64,000 nt of DNA from Marinihelvus fidelis (GTDB lineage Bacteria > Pseudomonadota > Gammaproteobacteria > Xanthomonadales > SZUA-36): NCBI RefSeq assembly GCF_008725655.1, contig NZ_VYXP01000005.1:332209-396208 (forward strand), given 5' to 3'. The notes below the pieces were generated by a model. It made no database searches, was not told where the DNA came from, and saw only the letters and a program-made list of their open reading frames with translations. The position numbers and the translations under genes are program-made. Below, one piece after another: positions 51,834 to 61,260 of this stretch. Each line of letters begins with the position of its first letter. Positions within the stretch are counted from its first letter, which is position 1.

Positions 51834-54326
51834 TCAGGCCTTCACCAGCCGGACCGCGCACTTCTTGAAGTCCGTCTGTTTCGATAGCGGGTCGGTGGCA
51901 TCCAGCGTGACCTTGTTGATCAGTCGCGAGGCATCGAACCAGGGCATGAACACCAGGCCTTTCGGTGGCTTGTTGCGGCCGCGGGTTTCCACGCGCGTGA
52001 TGGTTTCACCGCGCCGGGAAATCACTTTCACCGCGTCGCCGCGGCGCAGCCCGCGGTCCTGGGCATCGTCCGGGTGAATGTAGAGCACCGCGTTGGGCAT
52101 GCTTTTGTGCAGCTCCGGCACGCGCTGGGTCATCGACCCGGAATGCCAGTGTTCCAGCACCCGGCCGGTGCTCAGCCACAGGTCGTATTCCTCGTCCGGT
52201 GACTCGGCCGGCGGCTCGTACGGCAGCGCGAAGATGATGGCCTTGCCGTCGGGCTTGCCGTAGAACTCGAAACCGCTGCCTTCGGAGACGTACGGGTCCG
52301 AGCCTTCGCGGTAGCGCCACAGGGTTTCCTTGCCATCGACCACCGGCCAGCGCAGGCCGCGGGTCTGGTGGTAGGTCTCGTACGGGGCCAGGTCATGGCC
52401 GTGGTCGCGGCCGAACTCGGCGTATTCCTCGAACAGGCCTTTCTGCACGTAATGGCCAAAGTGGCGTGATTCGTCATTCAGCTTGCCTTCGGGCACCTCT
52501 TCCAGGCCGAAGCGATTGGTGTGGCCGTTGGCAAACAGCACCTCGTACAGCGTCTTGCCGCGGTGCTCCGGCGACTGGTCCAGCAGTTCGGCGGGCCAGG
52601 CCTCGTCGGTGGTGATCCGCTTCGAGAACTCCATCAGCTGCCACAGGTCGGAGCGTGCTTCGCCGGGCGCCTCGACCATCTGGTACCACGACTGGGTGCG
52701 GCGTTCGGCGTTGCCGTAGGCGCCCTCTTTCTCGACCCACATGGCGGCCGGCAGGATCAGGTCGGCGGCGCCGCAGGTGGCCGTGGGGTACACGTCCGAG
52801 ACGATGATGAAGTTGTCCGGGTTGCGGTAGCCGGGCCAGCCCTCCTCGTTCATGTTCGCCGCGGCCTGCATGTTGTTGTTGCACTGTACCCAGTAGACGT
52901 TCAGGTCGCCGTCCTTCAGCCGGCGGTTCTGCTCAACGGCATGGAAACCGGGCTTGTCCGGGATGGTGCCTTCCGGCAGTCGCCAGATTTTCTCGGCCAT
53001 GGCGCGGTGCTCGGGGTTGGTCACCACCATGTCGGCGGGCAGCCGGTGCGCGAAGGTACCGACCTCGCGCGCGGTGCCGCAGGCCGAGGGCTGGCCGGTC
53101 AGGCTGAACGGGCTGTTGCCGGGCGTGGAGATTTTCCCGGTGAGCAGGTGGATGTTGTAGACCAGGTTGTTGCACCACACGCCGCGTGTGTGCTGGTTGA
53201 AACCCATGGTCCAGAACGACACCACCTTGCGGTCCGGGTCGGCGTAGAGTTCGGCCAGGCGCTGCAGTTGCTTGACCGGCACGCCGCTCAGCTTCGAGAC
53301 GCTTTCTGCGTCGTAATCGGCGACAAATGCCGCGAACTCCTCGAAACTCATCGGTTCCGAGTCGCCGCTGTTGGGGTTCGCGGCCGCCTGTTGCAGCGGG
53401 TTTTCGTCGCGCAGGCCGTAGCCGATGTCGGTGGCGCCGCGGCGGAAGTTCGTATGCGAATTGACGAAATCGCGGTTCACGCGGCCGGTCTGGATGATGT
53501 AGTTGGCGATGAAGTTCAGGATGGCGAGATCGGTCTGCGGCGTGAACACCATGCCGTTGTCGGCCAGGTCGAAGCAGCGGTGCTGGAAGGTCGACAGCAC
53601 GGCCACCTCCACGTGCGGCGCCGACAGTCGGCGGTCGGTGACCCGGGTCCACAGGATCGGGTGCATCTCGGCCATGTTGGAGCCCCACAGCACGAAAGCG
53701 TCGGTGGCCTCGATGTCGTCGTAGCAGCCCATGGGCTCGTCGATGCCGAAGGTGCGCATGAAGCCGACCACGGCCGAAGCCATGCAATGCCGGGCGTTCG
53801 GGTCGATATTGTTGGAACGGAAACCCGCCTTCATCAGCTTGACCGCCGCATAGCCCTCCATGACGGTCCACTGGCCGGAGCCGAACATGCCGACGCTGGT
53901 CGGGCCCTTGTTCTTCAGTGCGGCCTTGTACTTCTCGGCCATGATGTCGAAGGCCTGGTCCCAGCTGACCGGTTCAAACTCACCGTTCTTGTCGTACTGG
54001 CCGTTGCGCATGCGCAGCAGCGGTGTCTTCAGCCGGTCGCGGCCATACATGATCTTCGACAGGAAGTAGCCCTTCACACAGTTGATGCCCTTGTTCACCG
54101 GCGAGTTGATATCACCGTGGGTGGCGACCACCTTGCCGTCCAGCGTGGCGACGTTCACCGAACAGCCGGTACCGCAGAACCGGCACGGGGCCTTGTCCCA
54201 ATTCAGGCGGGTCTTGGTGGCGTCGGTCAGCAGGTTGCTGGCGCTGGCGGGTACCGTGATGCCGGCAACGCCCGCTGCGGCGGCGACGGCGCTGGCTTTC
54301 ATGAAGTCCCTGCGTTTCAGGTCCAT
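51834..54326 (-). CDS. napA: NapA catalytic subunit of periplasmic nitrate reductase
   Basis: 830 residues, the usual length. A Tat signal (KRRDFMKAS, residues 4-12) exports the folded Mo-bis-MGD enzyme. The 4Fe-4S ligands are CRFCGTGC and INCVKG. The molybdenum-coordinating cysteine lies in ARHCMAS. It reduces nitrate to nitrite in the periplasm. The start overlaps napD by ten bases, consistent with NapD acting as its Tat-proofreading chaperone. Confidence 0.95.
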   Translation of the reverse strand: MDLKRRDFMKASAVAAAAGVAGITVPASASNLLTDATKTRLNWDKAPCRFCGTGCSVNVATLDGKVVATHGDINSPVNKGINCVKGYFLSKIMYGRDRLKTPLLRMRNGQYDKNGEFEPVSWDQAFDIMAEKYKAALKNKGPTSVGMFGSGQWTVMEGYAAVKLMKAGFRSNNIDPNARHCMASAVVGFMRTFGIDEPMGCYDDIEATDAFVLWGSNMAEMHPILWTRVTDRRLSAPHVEVAVLSTFQHRCFDLADNGMVFTPQTDLAILNFIANYIIQTGRVNRDFVNSHTNFRRGATDIGYGLRDENPLQQAAANPNSGDSEPMSFEEFAAFVADYDAESVSKLSGVPVKQLQRLAELYADPDRKVVSFWTMGFNQHTRGVWCNNLVYNIHLLTGKISTPGNSPFSLTGQPSACGTAREVGTFAHRLPADMVVTNPEHRAMAEKIWRLPEGTIPDKPGFHAVEQNRRLKDGDLNVYWVQCNNNMQAAANMNEEGWPGYRNPDNFIIVSDVYPTATCGAADLILPAAMWVEKEGAYGNAERRTQSWYQMVEAPGEARSDLWQLMEFSKRITTDEAWPAELLDQSPEHRGKTLYEVLFANGHTNRFGLEEVPEGKLNDESRHFGHYVQKGLFEEYAEFGRDHGHDLAPYETYHQTRGLRWPVVDGKETLWRYREGSDPYVSEGSGFEFYGKPDGKAIIFALPYEPPAESPDEEYDLWLSTGRVLEHWHSGSMTQRVPELHKSMPNAVLYIHPDDAQDRGLRRGDAVKVISRRGETITRVETRGRNKPPKGLVFMPWFDASRLINKVTLDATDPLSKQTDFKKCAVRLVKA

Positions 54327-54604
54327 GGCTGGGTCTCTCCGGAATCGAGTTCGTGGTAAACGGGTGAAAGTTGAAGTACGCCGTCCAGCTCCGACAGGTC
54401 GCGGGCCCGGTCGGCGATGTCGCGGGTGTCGGCGCCCTCGATGGTCAGGACCACCTTGCCGCCCTGGGCGGCGTGCTCTTCGACGTCCGGCCAGGCGGCC
54501 ATCGCCTCGCGAAGGTCAGGCAGTCTTTCCGGGTGGGCATGCAGCACGAAGGACGCCACGTGGTAAGCCCCGGGGCGTTCGGAAATCGCGCTGGATTCGG
54601 ACAT
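54317..54604 (-). CDS. napD: NapD chaperone
   Basis: 95 residues. The small ferredoxin-like NapD fold is indicated by [33 protein letters not shown] and LSPVYHELD near the end. NapD binds the NapA Tat signal during cofactor insertion. It overlaps napA by ten bases and begins three bases after napE. Confidence 0.85.
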   Translation of the reverse strand: MSESSAISERPGAYHVASFVLHAHPERLPDLREAMAAWPDVEEHAAQGGKVVLTIEGADTRDIADRARDLSELDGVLQLSPVYHELDSGETQPWT

Positions 54605-54607
54605 GGA

Positions 54608-54784
54608 TCAGCCGTGTGACCCAGGCGGGCCAAAGATCAGCTGCAGCATCCAGATGATGAACCCGTAGCCGCCGACGATCATCACCGACAGCACCGGGAA
54701 CAGGAAGACGGTGATGAACAGGAAGACGCGGCGCTCGCTGCGCTTTGTGGGTATTTCGGGTGGCGCTGTGGGTTGCTCACTCAT
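54608..54784 (-). CDS. napE: NapE small membrane protein
   Basis: 58 residues, read directly from the sequence. It begins MSEQPTAPPEIPTKRSERR and continues into one membrane helix (VFLFITVFLFPVLSVMIVGG), ending FGPPGSHG. Length and pattern fit NapE, a nap-operon membrane protein of uncertain role. It is the first gene of napEDABC; napF, napG and napH are not present here. GGAGG lies about twelve bases upstream. Confidence 0.8.
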   Translation of the reverse strand: MSEQPTAPPEIPTKRSERRVFLFITVFLFPVLSVMIVGGYGFIIWMLQLIFGPPGSHG

Positions 54785-54936
54785 GGGTGCGCGGGCCTCC
54801 GGGTTTTAGTGACCTGGCGAATCGCCCTTGATTCACCGCCTTCGCCATCTAATCTAATCCAACTTAAGCGGCAGTTCCAATTCAATGAAATACGGCGAAC
54901 CCGGCTTCTGCCTCGCATTTCCTACATGTACAGGAG

Positions 54937-54952
54937 AACTATTGCGATAGTT
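54937..54952. promoter_or_regulatory. candidate hicAB operator
   Basis: AACTAT-TGCG-ATAGTT is a perfect 6-bp inverted repeat 32 bases before hicA, directly followed by a TTGACA-like -35. HicB normally represses its own operon. The rest of the nap-hic gap (54785-54984) shows no clear FNR site or other signal. Confidence 0.4.
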
Positions 54953-54984
54953 TGACAACAACTTTTGGCCGCACCATTTTCAGA

Positions 54985-55170
54985 ATGAAAGTGCGAGTGG
55001 TTCTGAAGATGCTTCAACATGATGGATGGATTCACGTAAAAACGACAGGCAGTCATCGGCAGTTCAAACATCCTGTAAAAAATGGCAAGGTCACCGTGGC
55101 GGGCAAGCCAAGCGCGGAATTGAGCGTCGGGACTTACCTGCATATCCTTAAGCAGGCGGGTCTGCGCTAG
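54985..55170 (+). CDS. hicA: HicA toxin
   Basis: 61 residues. The double-stranded-RBD-like HicA fold is evident from LKMLQHDGWIHVKTTGSHRQF (His24 is the catalytic histidine), VTVAGKPSAELSVGT and the final ILKQAG. It acts as an mRNA interferase. The antitoxin gene follows nine bases later. Confidence 0.9.
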   Translation: MKVRVVLKMLQHDGWIHVKTTGSHRQFKHPVKNGKVTVAGKPSAELSVGTYLHILKQAGLR

Positions 55171-55179
55171 ACTTGTGAT

Positions 55180-55392
55180 ATGAAATATACGGTGATCATT
55201 GAAAAGTCAGGTGCCGGATTCAGTGGCTATGTTCCTGATTTACCCGTCGTTGTCGCCGCAGGCGCTACGCGGGAAGAAGTGTTGCTACTCCTCTCAAGCG
55301 CAATTCCAGACCATATCGCGTTGATGCGGGAGGATGGCGATCCTGTACCCGTGCCGACAACCTCCGCCGTGGAGATCGAAGTCGCGGCCTGA
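55180..55392 (+). CDS. hicB: HicB antitoxin
   Basis: 70 residues. The partial RNase H-like HicB fold is indicated by YTVIIEKSGAGFSGYVPDLP, the ATREEVLLLLSSAI helix and the final acidic stretch. It lacks the long C-terminal DNA-binding domain present in some HicB proteins, so autoregulation may rest on a short form. It pairs with hicA. Confidence 0.85.
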   Translation: MKYTVIIEKSGAGFSGYVPDLPVVVAAGATREEVLLLLSSAIPDHIALMREDGDPVPVPTTSAVEIEVAA

Positions 55393-55435
55393 GAATGTTG
55401 TTCGCTCAACTCCAACTACCAAGAGAAACGTAACC

Positions 55436-56272
55436 ATGTCTGAATGGCGTTTTATCGTCCTGGCCGCCACCGTGCTAGCAACGCCGCTGGCCGCTGCCGA
55501 GCCCCGCCTGGAGAAGCTCTGGCAGACCGAGGCCACGCTGAAAGTGCCGGAGTCGGTGCTTTACGACGCGGCTCGCAAAGTGCTCTACGTGTCCAATATC
55601 GATGGCACCCAGCCCTGGGAGAACGACGGTGTGGGTTCAATCGGCCGCCTGGACCTGGACGGCAACATCATCGAAGTGGACTGGGTCGACGGCCTGAACG
55701 GGCCCAAGGGCATGGCCCTGGCCGGTGACCGCCTGTACGTTACCGATAACGACGCCGTGGTGACCATCGACATCGAAAAAGGCGCCATCATCGACCGGCT
55801 GCCGGTGCCGGACGCCGGCAATATCAATGACATCAGCCTGGGCGAGGACGGTGTGCTGTACGTCACCGATTCGAAGAAAGGCCTGGTACACGAACTGGCC
55901 GATGGCGAGTTCACCACCCTCGTCGACGGCCTGACGGCCCTGAACGGCGTGCTTTACAGCGATGGCGAACTGTTCTTCGTGGCCGACGGCGGCCTGCACC
56001 TGGTTGGTGACGATGGTGCGTACACGACGCTGGCCAGCGGCATTGAAGGCCGCGTGGACGGCGTGGAACGCATCGACGCCGATTCGTGGCTGGTGTCGTG
56101 CTGGAAGGGTCCGGTCTTCCACGTGACCCGGGACGGCGAGGTCACCCTGCTGGACGACGAGTCCGGCACGATCGTGGCCGCCGACATGGGCTATGACCCC
56201 GTCAACCGCATCGCCTTTTTCCCCGGCTTCTGGGAGAACACCGTGGCGGCTTACCGCCTCGTCATCGATTGA
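55436..56272 (+). CDS. exported SMP-30-like beta-propeller protein
   Basis: 278 residues from the ATG at 55436. The signal peptide is residues 1-21 (ending PLAAA). Repeated blades with VLYDAARKVLYVSNIDG, GPKGMALAGDRLYVTDND and INDISLGEDGVLYVTDS follow the SMP-30/gluconolactonase/NHL propeller pattern. The family includes lactonases and binding proteins. The link to the downstream cyanophycin genes is uncertain. Confidence 0.7.
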   Translation: MSEWRFIVLAATVLATPLAAAEPRLEKLWQTEATLKVPESVLYDAARKVLYVSNIDGTQPWENDGVGSIGRLDLDGNIIEVDWVDGLNGPKGMALAGDRLYVTDNDAVVTIDIEKGAIIDRLPVPDAGNINDISLGEDGVLYVTDSKKGLVHELADGEFTTLVDGLTALNGVLYSDGELFFVADGGLHLVGDDGAYTTLASGIEGRVDGVERIDADSWLVSCWKGPVFHVTRDGEVTLLDDESGTIVAADMGYDPVNRIAFFPGFWENTVAAYRLVID

Positions 56273-56362
56273 CGCCGGGGCGCGTGATGCCGGTCTCACA
56301 ATTGGCCGGTCATATGCCTTAAAATCTGCGCCTTGCTTACCAGCCCGCTGCGATACCCCCCA

Positions 56363-57526
56363 ATGCTCAGCCTGATCGAGAACGCCGACCTGTATGCGCC
56401 CGAAGCGCGTGGCATCTGCCACCTGCTGGTCGGGGCTGGGCGCGTGCTTCACGTGGACCGCGAGCGGATTGACGTCGACGCCCGGCTGCTGGCCGAGCGG
56501 CTCGACCTGCAGGGCGCGCCGCTGGTGCCCGGCCTGGTCGACGCCCATGTGCATGTCACCGGCGGTGGCGGCGAGGACGGGTTTTCCACCCAGGCCATGC
56601 CGGTACCGCTCAGTGCTTACACGGCGCACGGCGTCACCAGCGTGGTCGGCCTGCTGGGCACTGACGATGAAACCCGTTCAACCGCCAGCCTGCTGGCGCG
56701 TACACGCGCGCTGCGCGAAGAGGGCCTGTCGGCCTGGTGCTGGACCGGCGGCTATCACCTGCCGGCGACCACGCTGACGGGCAGTGTGCGCCGCGACATC
56801 GTCAGCCTGGGGCCGGTCATCGGCCTCGGTGAAATCGCCATCTCAGACCATCGCTCCAGCCAGCCAACGCACGACGAACTGGCGAGGCTGGCGTCCGAAG
56901 TCCACGTGGCGGGCCTGCTCAGCCGCAAGGCCGGGGTCATGCACCTGCACCTGGGCGACGGGCCGCGTGGCCTGGAGCCGGTGCGTCGCCTGCTGGCCGA
57001 AACCGAGCTGCCGCCACGGATGTTTCACCCGACCCACGTCAACCGGCGCAAGGCGCTGTTCGAAGAGGCCTGTGAGCTGGCGCCCGGCGGCAGCACGGTG
57101 GATGTCACCGCGTTCCCGGTGGGCCCGGACGAGGACGCCTGGTCGGGAGCGGATGCCTGGGAACGCTTCCATGAAAGCGGCGCACCGGCCGGGCGCCTGA
57201 CGGTCAGCTCCGATGGTGGCGGCTGCCTGCCGGTGTTCGACAACCAGGGCAGCATGCTGCGCATGGATTTCGCCACTTCGGCCGGGCTCACCGACACCCT
57301 GGCAGAGCTGCTGGGTCGCGGTCACGAACTGGCCGCGGTGCTGCCCTGCCTGACCCGCAATGTCGCCGAGCTGCTGCGCCTGCCGCGCAAGGGTCGCATC
57401 GCCGCGGGCATGGATGCGGACCTGGTGGTGCTGGATACCCGGCATCGCCCCTGCCACGTAATGGCGCGCGGGCGCTGGATGGTGCGCGATGGCCGCGCCC
57501 TTGTGACTGGAACTTTCGAAGGATAG
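56363..57526 (+). CDS. iadA: isoaspartyl dipeptidase (IadA-like)
   Basis: 387 residues from the ATG at 56363. The amidohydrolase core shows LVPGLVDAHVHVTGGGGEDGF (metal-binding HxH), later histidines in HLHLGDGPRGLEPV and HPTHVNR, and the conserved Asp in VSSDGGG. Isoaspartyl dipeptidases release Asp and Arg from the beta-Asp-Arg dipeptides formed by cyanophycinase. Its position directly before cphB fits that degradation step. Confidence 0.85.
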   Translation: MLSLIENADLYAPEARGICHLLVGAGRVLHVDRERIDVDARLLAERLDLQGAPLVPGLVDAHVHVTGGGGEDGFSTQAMPVPLSAYTAHGVTSVVGLLGTDDETRSTASLLARTRALREEGLSAWCWTGGYHLPATTLTGSVRRDIVSLGPVIGLGEIAISDHRSSQPTHDELARLASEVHVAGLLSRKAGVMHLHLGDGPRGLEPVRRLLAETELPPRMFHPTHVNRRKALFEEACELAPGGSTVDVTAFPVGPDEDAWSGADAWERFHESGAPAGRLTVSSDGGGCLPVFDNQGSMLRMDFATSAGLTDTLAELLGRGHELAAVLPCLTRNVAELLRLPRKGRIAAGMDADLVVLDTRHRPCHVMARGRWMVRDGRALVTGTFEG

Positions 57527-57533
57527 ACCGCTT

Positions 57534-58358
57534 ATGCCGTCAGTACCCCAAGAATCCGGCCAGCGCGGCTGGCTGATCCCCATCGGCGGCGCCGAGGGTA
57601 AACGCAAGGACAGCGTCATACTCAAACGCTTCGTGGCGCTGTGTGGCGGCGAGGCGGCAAAGATCCTGGTCATCCCCACCGCATCGCAGCTGGACGAGAC
57701 CGGCCCGGCCTACGTTGAATTGTTCGAGGAAATGGATGCCCGGGCCCTGTGCATGCCGGTCGAGACGCGCGAGCAGTGTTTCGAAGAACAGATCGTGGCC
57801 AAGCTGGATGTGGCCACCGGCATTTTCATGACCGGCGGTAACCAGCTTCGCCTGTCCACCATCCTGGGCGGCACGCCGGTGGCGCGCGCCATTCGCCGGC
57901 GTCATGCCGAGGGCGTGCCGGTCGCCGGCACCTCCGCGGGTGCGGCCATCATGTCCGAGCACATGATCGCCGGCGGTCGAAGCGGGCCTTCTCCGCGCGA
58001 ATCCGGCGTCGAGCTCGCGCCCGGCCTGGGCCTGACCAACCGCGCCATCGTCGACCAGCATTTCAGCCAGCGTGGTCGCATGGGCCGGCTGTTGTCGGCG
58101 CTGTCGTTCAACCCCTTCATCTGTGGCCTGGGCATCGACGAGAACACCGCCGCGTTCATCAATGCCGATGGCGTGTTTGAAGTGGTGGGGCGCGGCACGG
58201 TCACGGTGATCGACCCTTCCGGATTGCGGCATTCGTCCATGAGCCGGGTGCGCAAGGCCCAGGCAGTGACCCTGACCGACCTGCGGCTGCACGTGCTGGC
58301 GGAAGGCGCGCGCTATGACCTGGAGAAGCGGGAAGCTTTGGTGACGGGTGACGGGTGA
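57534..58358 (+). CDS. cphB: cyanophycinase
   Basis: 274 residues, a serine peptidase of family S51. The nucleophile is Ser134 in AGTSAGAAIMS; the motif FMTGGNQLRL and the active-site region IVDQHFSQRGRMGRL are typical. It splits multi-L-arginyl-poly-L-aspartate into beta-Asp-Arg dipeptides. It starts seven bases after iadA. Its last codons and stop fall inside a 7-bp tandem repeat. Confidence 0.9.
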   Translation: MPSVPQESGQRGWLIPIGGAEGKRKDSVILKRFVALCGGEAAKILVIPTASQLDETGPAYVELFEEMDARALCMPVETREQCFEEQIVAKLDVATGIFMTGGNQLRLSTILGGTPVARAIRRRHAEGVPVAGTSAGAAIMSEHMIAGGRSGPSPRESGVELAPGLGLTNRAIVDQHFSQRGRMGRLLSALSFNPFICGLGIDENTAAFINADGVFEVVGRGTVTVIDPSGLRHSSMSRVRKAQAVTLTDLRLHVLAEGARYDLEKREALVTGDG

Positions 58359-58382
58359 CGGGTGACGGGTGACGGGTGACGG
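58341..58382 (+). repeat. 7-bp tandem repeat across the cphB stop codon
   Basis: Six copies of GTGACGG in a row. The cphB stop (TGA, 58356-58358) lies in the third copy. Because TGA appears once in every frame of this 7-mer, changes in copy number above three would alter the spacer to cphA but not the protein. Confidence 0.85.
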
Positions 58383-58452
58383 GTCAGCCTCCCTTTCACG
58401 TCCCTGGTAACACGGGTAACATTTCAGCCCCCCTGGCAACAATGGCCCGCGC

Positions 58453-61260
58453 ATGAAAATCCTCGCCACCAACGTTTACGTGGGCCCCAACCAGTACGCG
58501 CACTTCCCGGTGATCCGTCACCAGGTCGACATCGGCGTGCTGGAACAGTGGCCATCGGCGAAGCTGGGCCCGGCGTTTATCGACGCCCTGGTCGACGCAT
58601 TGCCCGGGCTGGCCGGCCACGGCTGCTCCTATGGCGAGCCCGGAGGTTTCCTGCGCCGGCTGCGCGAGGACGACGGCACCTGGATGGCCCATACCTGGGA
58701 ACACGCCACCATCGAGTTGCAGAACATGGCCGGCTCGGATGTGTCCTTCGGGCGCACCCGCAGCATCGGCGACGTGGACAGCGGCCAGTACAACATGGTC
58801 TTCGAGTACCACCAGCGTGACGTGGGCCTGGAGGCGGCGCGGATCGCGCGCCAGTTGCTGCTCAGCCTGCTGCCGGCCGACCTGCGGGAGGCGCTGTCCG
58901 ATTATGTTGACGGCGATTTCGACTTCGACGAAGAGCGTGACGACTTCATCCGCTTTGCGCAGCGGAAGGAGCTCGGCCCAAGCACCGCTTCGCTGGTGCG
59001 TGCCGCCGAGGAGCGCGATATTCCCTGGCTGCGGCTCAACGAGTACTCGCTGGTGCAGTTCGGCCACGGCAAGTACCAGCAGCGCATCCAGGCCACCATT
59101 ACGTCGAAGACGCCGCATATCGCGGTTGAGATTTCCTGCGACAAGGAAGAAACCCATACGCTGCTCCGGGACCTGGGCCTGCCGGTGCCGCGGCAGATCG
59201 TGGTGACCCGCGAGCGGCGGGCGCTGGCCGCGGCGAACCGAATCGGTTTTCCGGTGGTGGTCAAACCGCTCGACGCCAATCACGGCCGCGGTGTGTCCAT
59301 CAACCTGGTGGATGACGACCAGGTGCGCGTCGCCTACGAAAAGGCGCTGGAGTCCGCGCGCGGGCGCAGCGTGCTGGTGGAGTCCTTCATCGAAGGTTTC
59401 GACCATCGCATGCTGGTGGTCAACGGCGAACTCGTGGCCGTGGCCAAGCGGGTGCCCGGCCACGTGGTCGGCGACGGCCGGCAGACCATCAGCCAGCTGG
59501 TCGACGAGGTCAACCTGGACCCCAGGCGCGGCATCGGCCATGAGAAGGTGCTGACCCGCCTGGAGCTCGACCACCAGGCCGAACGCCTGCTGGCCAAGGC
59601 CGGTTACGACGCCGAAACCGTGTTGCCGCAGGGCGAGATATTCTACCTGCGCTCCACTGCCAACCTGTCCACCGGCGGCACCGCCATCGACATGACCGAC
59701 GTGGTGCACCCGGACAACCGGGAAATGGCCGAACGCGCCGTTCGGGCGGTGGGGCTGGATGTTGGCGGCGTGGACTTCCTGACGCAGGACATTTCGCGCA
59801 GCTGGAAATCGATCGGTGGTGCCATCGTCGAGGTCAATGCCGCGCCCGGTTTCCGCATGCATGTCGCCCCGTCGGAAGGCGAGCCGCGCGATGTCGCGGG
59901 CAAGGTCATCGACATGCTGTTCCCGTCGGACACCCCGCATCGTATACCAATCGCGGGCATAACCGGCACCAACGGCAAGACCACGACGTCGCGCATGCTG
60001 GCGCATATTCTCAAGTCGGCCGGGCACGTGGTGGGCATGACCTCGACCGATGGCGTGTATATCGACGGCCGCCTGTCGGTGAAGGGCGACATGACCGGCC
60101 CGCAGTCGGCGCAGATCGTCCTGCGTGACCCGGGCGTGGATATCGCGGTGATGGAAACCGCGCGCGGCGGCCTGCTGCGCGCCGGCATGGGCTATCGGCA
60201 CAGCACGGTCGCCGCCTGCCTCAACGTGTCTTCGGACCACCTGGGGCTGAAGGGTATCGATACCCTGGAGCAGCTGGCCGAGATCAAGCGCGTGGTGGTG
60301 GAAGTGGCGCAAGACACCGCGGTGCTGAACGCTGATGACGATCTGTGCCTGCACATGGCCGATTACTGCGAGGCCGAACACCTGTGCTACGTCACGATGA
60401 ACCCGGCGCACGCGCTGGTGCGCGAGCACGTGCGCTCGGGCGGTCGCGCGGTGGTGCTGGAGCAGGGCATCAACGGCGACATGATCACGCTGTACGACAA
60501 CGGGGCGCATTTCCGGTTGCTGTGGACCTACCTGATCCCCGCCACCCTGGAAGGCAAGGCCACGCACAACGTGCAGAACGCCATGTTCGCTGCCGCGCTG
60601 GCGCATGGCCTGGGCAAGTCGCTGGAGGACATCCGCCACGGCCTGCGGACGTTCAACACCACGTTCTTCCAGGCGCCGGGGCGCATGAACGTGTACGACG
60701 AACACCCGTTCAAGGTGATCCTCGACTATGGCCATAATCCGGCCGCGATGCGTGCCGTCTGCCAACTGGTCGACCGCCTGGAAGTGGCCGGCCAGCGTAT
60801 CGTGGTGATCAGCGCACCCGGCGACCGCCGCGACGAGGATGTCCTGGCCATCGCCGACGAGGTGGCCGACCACTTTGATCATTTCATCTGCAAGGCCGAC
60901 GACAACCGTCGTGGCCGCGGCGAGGACGAGGTGCCGCAGATGATGCGCGCCCGGCTGCTGGAGCGCGGCGTGGATGCCGGGGCCGTGGAGGTCATCCCCG
61001 ATGAACCCGCCGCCGTTGCCGCGGCGCTGGAGCTGGCCCGCGAGGGTGACCTGCTGGTGATCTTCGGTGACAACATCACCCACACCTGGAAGCAGGTGAT
61101 CAATTTCGACAGCGGCAAGGGATCGGATGACGATGCGCGCCAGGGGCAGAGTTATATCGAGGAGGACCCGGGTGCGTTCCGCCTGGAACATGGCGAGGAA
61201 CTGATTCGCGACGAGCGCGGTGTGAGAATCGCCCGCCAGGACACCGAGGATGGTGACTGA
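58453..61260 (+). CDS. cphA: cyanophycin synthetase
   Basis: 935 residues, the three-part CphA architecture: an N-terminal domain (1-160), an ATP-grasp domain (~210-475; VVVKPLDANHGRGVSINL, EVNAAPGFRMH) that adds Asp, and a C-terminal Mur-ligase domain (~495-880) with P-loop GITGTNGKTTTSRML (about 502-515) that adds Arg. The C-terminus is slightly longer than usual. It makes cyanophycin granules, a nitrogen and carbon store. It overlaps the following gene by eleven bases. Confidence 0.9.
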   Translation: MKILATNVYVGPNQYAHFPVIRHQVDIGVLEQWPSAKLGPAFIDALVDALPGLAGHGCSYGEPGGFLRRLREDDGTWMAHTWEHATIELQNMAGSDVSFGRTRSIGDVDSGQYNMVFEYHQRDVGLEAARIARQLLLSLLPADLREALSDYVDGDFDFDEERDDFIRFAQRKELGPSTASLVRAAEERDIPWLRLNEYSLVQFGHGKYQQRIQATITSKTPHIAVEISCDKEETHTLLRDLGLPVPRQIVVTRERRALAAANRIGFPVVVKPLDANHGRGVSINLVDDDQVRVAYEKALESARGRSVLVESFIEGFDHRMLVVNGELVAVAKRVPGHVVGDGRQTISQLVDEVNLDPRRGIGHEKVLTRLELDHQAERLLAKAGYDAETVLPQGEIFYLRSTANLSTGGTAIDMTDVVHPDNREMAERAVRAVGLDVGGVDFLTQDISRSWKSIGGAIVEVNAAPGFRMHVAPSEGEPRDVAGKVIDMLFPSDTPHRIPIAGITGTNGKTTTSRMLAHILKSAGHVVGMTSTDGVYIDGRLSVKGDMTGPQSAQIVLRDPGVDIAVMETARGGLLRAGMGYRHSTVAACLNVSSDHLGLKGIDTLEQLAEIKRVVVEVAQDTAVLNADDDLCLHMADYCEAEHLCYVTMNPAHALVREHVRSGGRAVVLEQGINGDMITLYDNGAHFRLLWTYLIPATLEGKATHNVQNAMFAAALAHGLGKSLEDIRHGLRTFNTTFFQAPGRMNVYDEHPFKVILDYGHNPAAMRAVCQLVDRLEVAGQRIVVISAPGDRRDEDVLAIADEVADHFDHFICKADDNRRGRGEDEVPQMMRARLLERGVDAGAVEVIPDEPAAVAAALELAREGDLLVIFGDNITHTWKQVINFDSGKGSDDDARQGQSYIEEDPGAFRLEHGEELIRDERGVRIARQDTEDGD

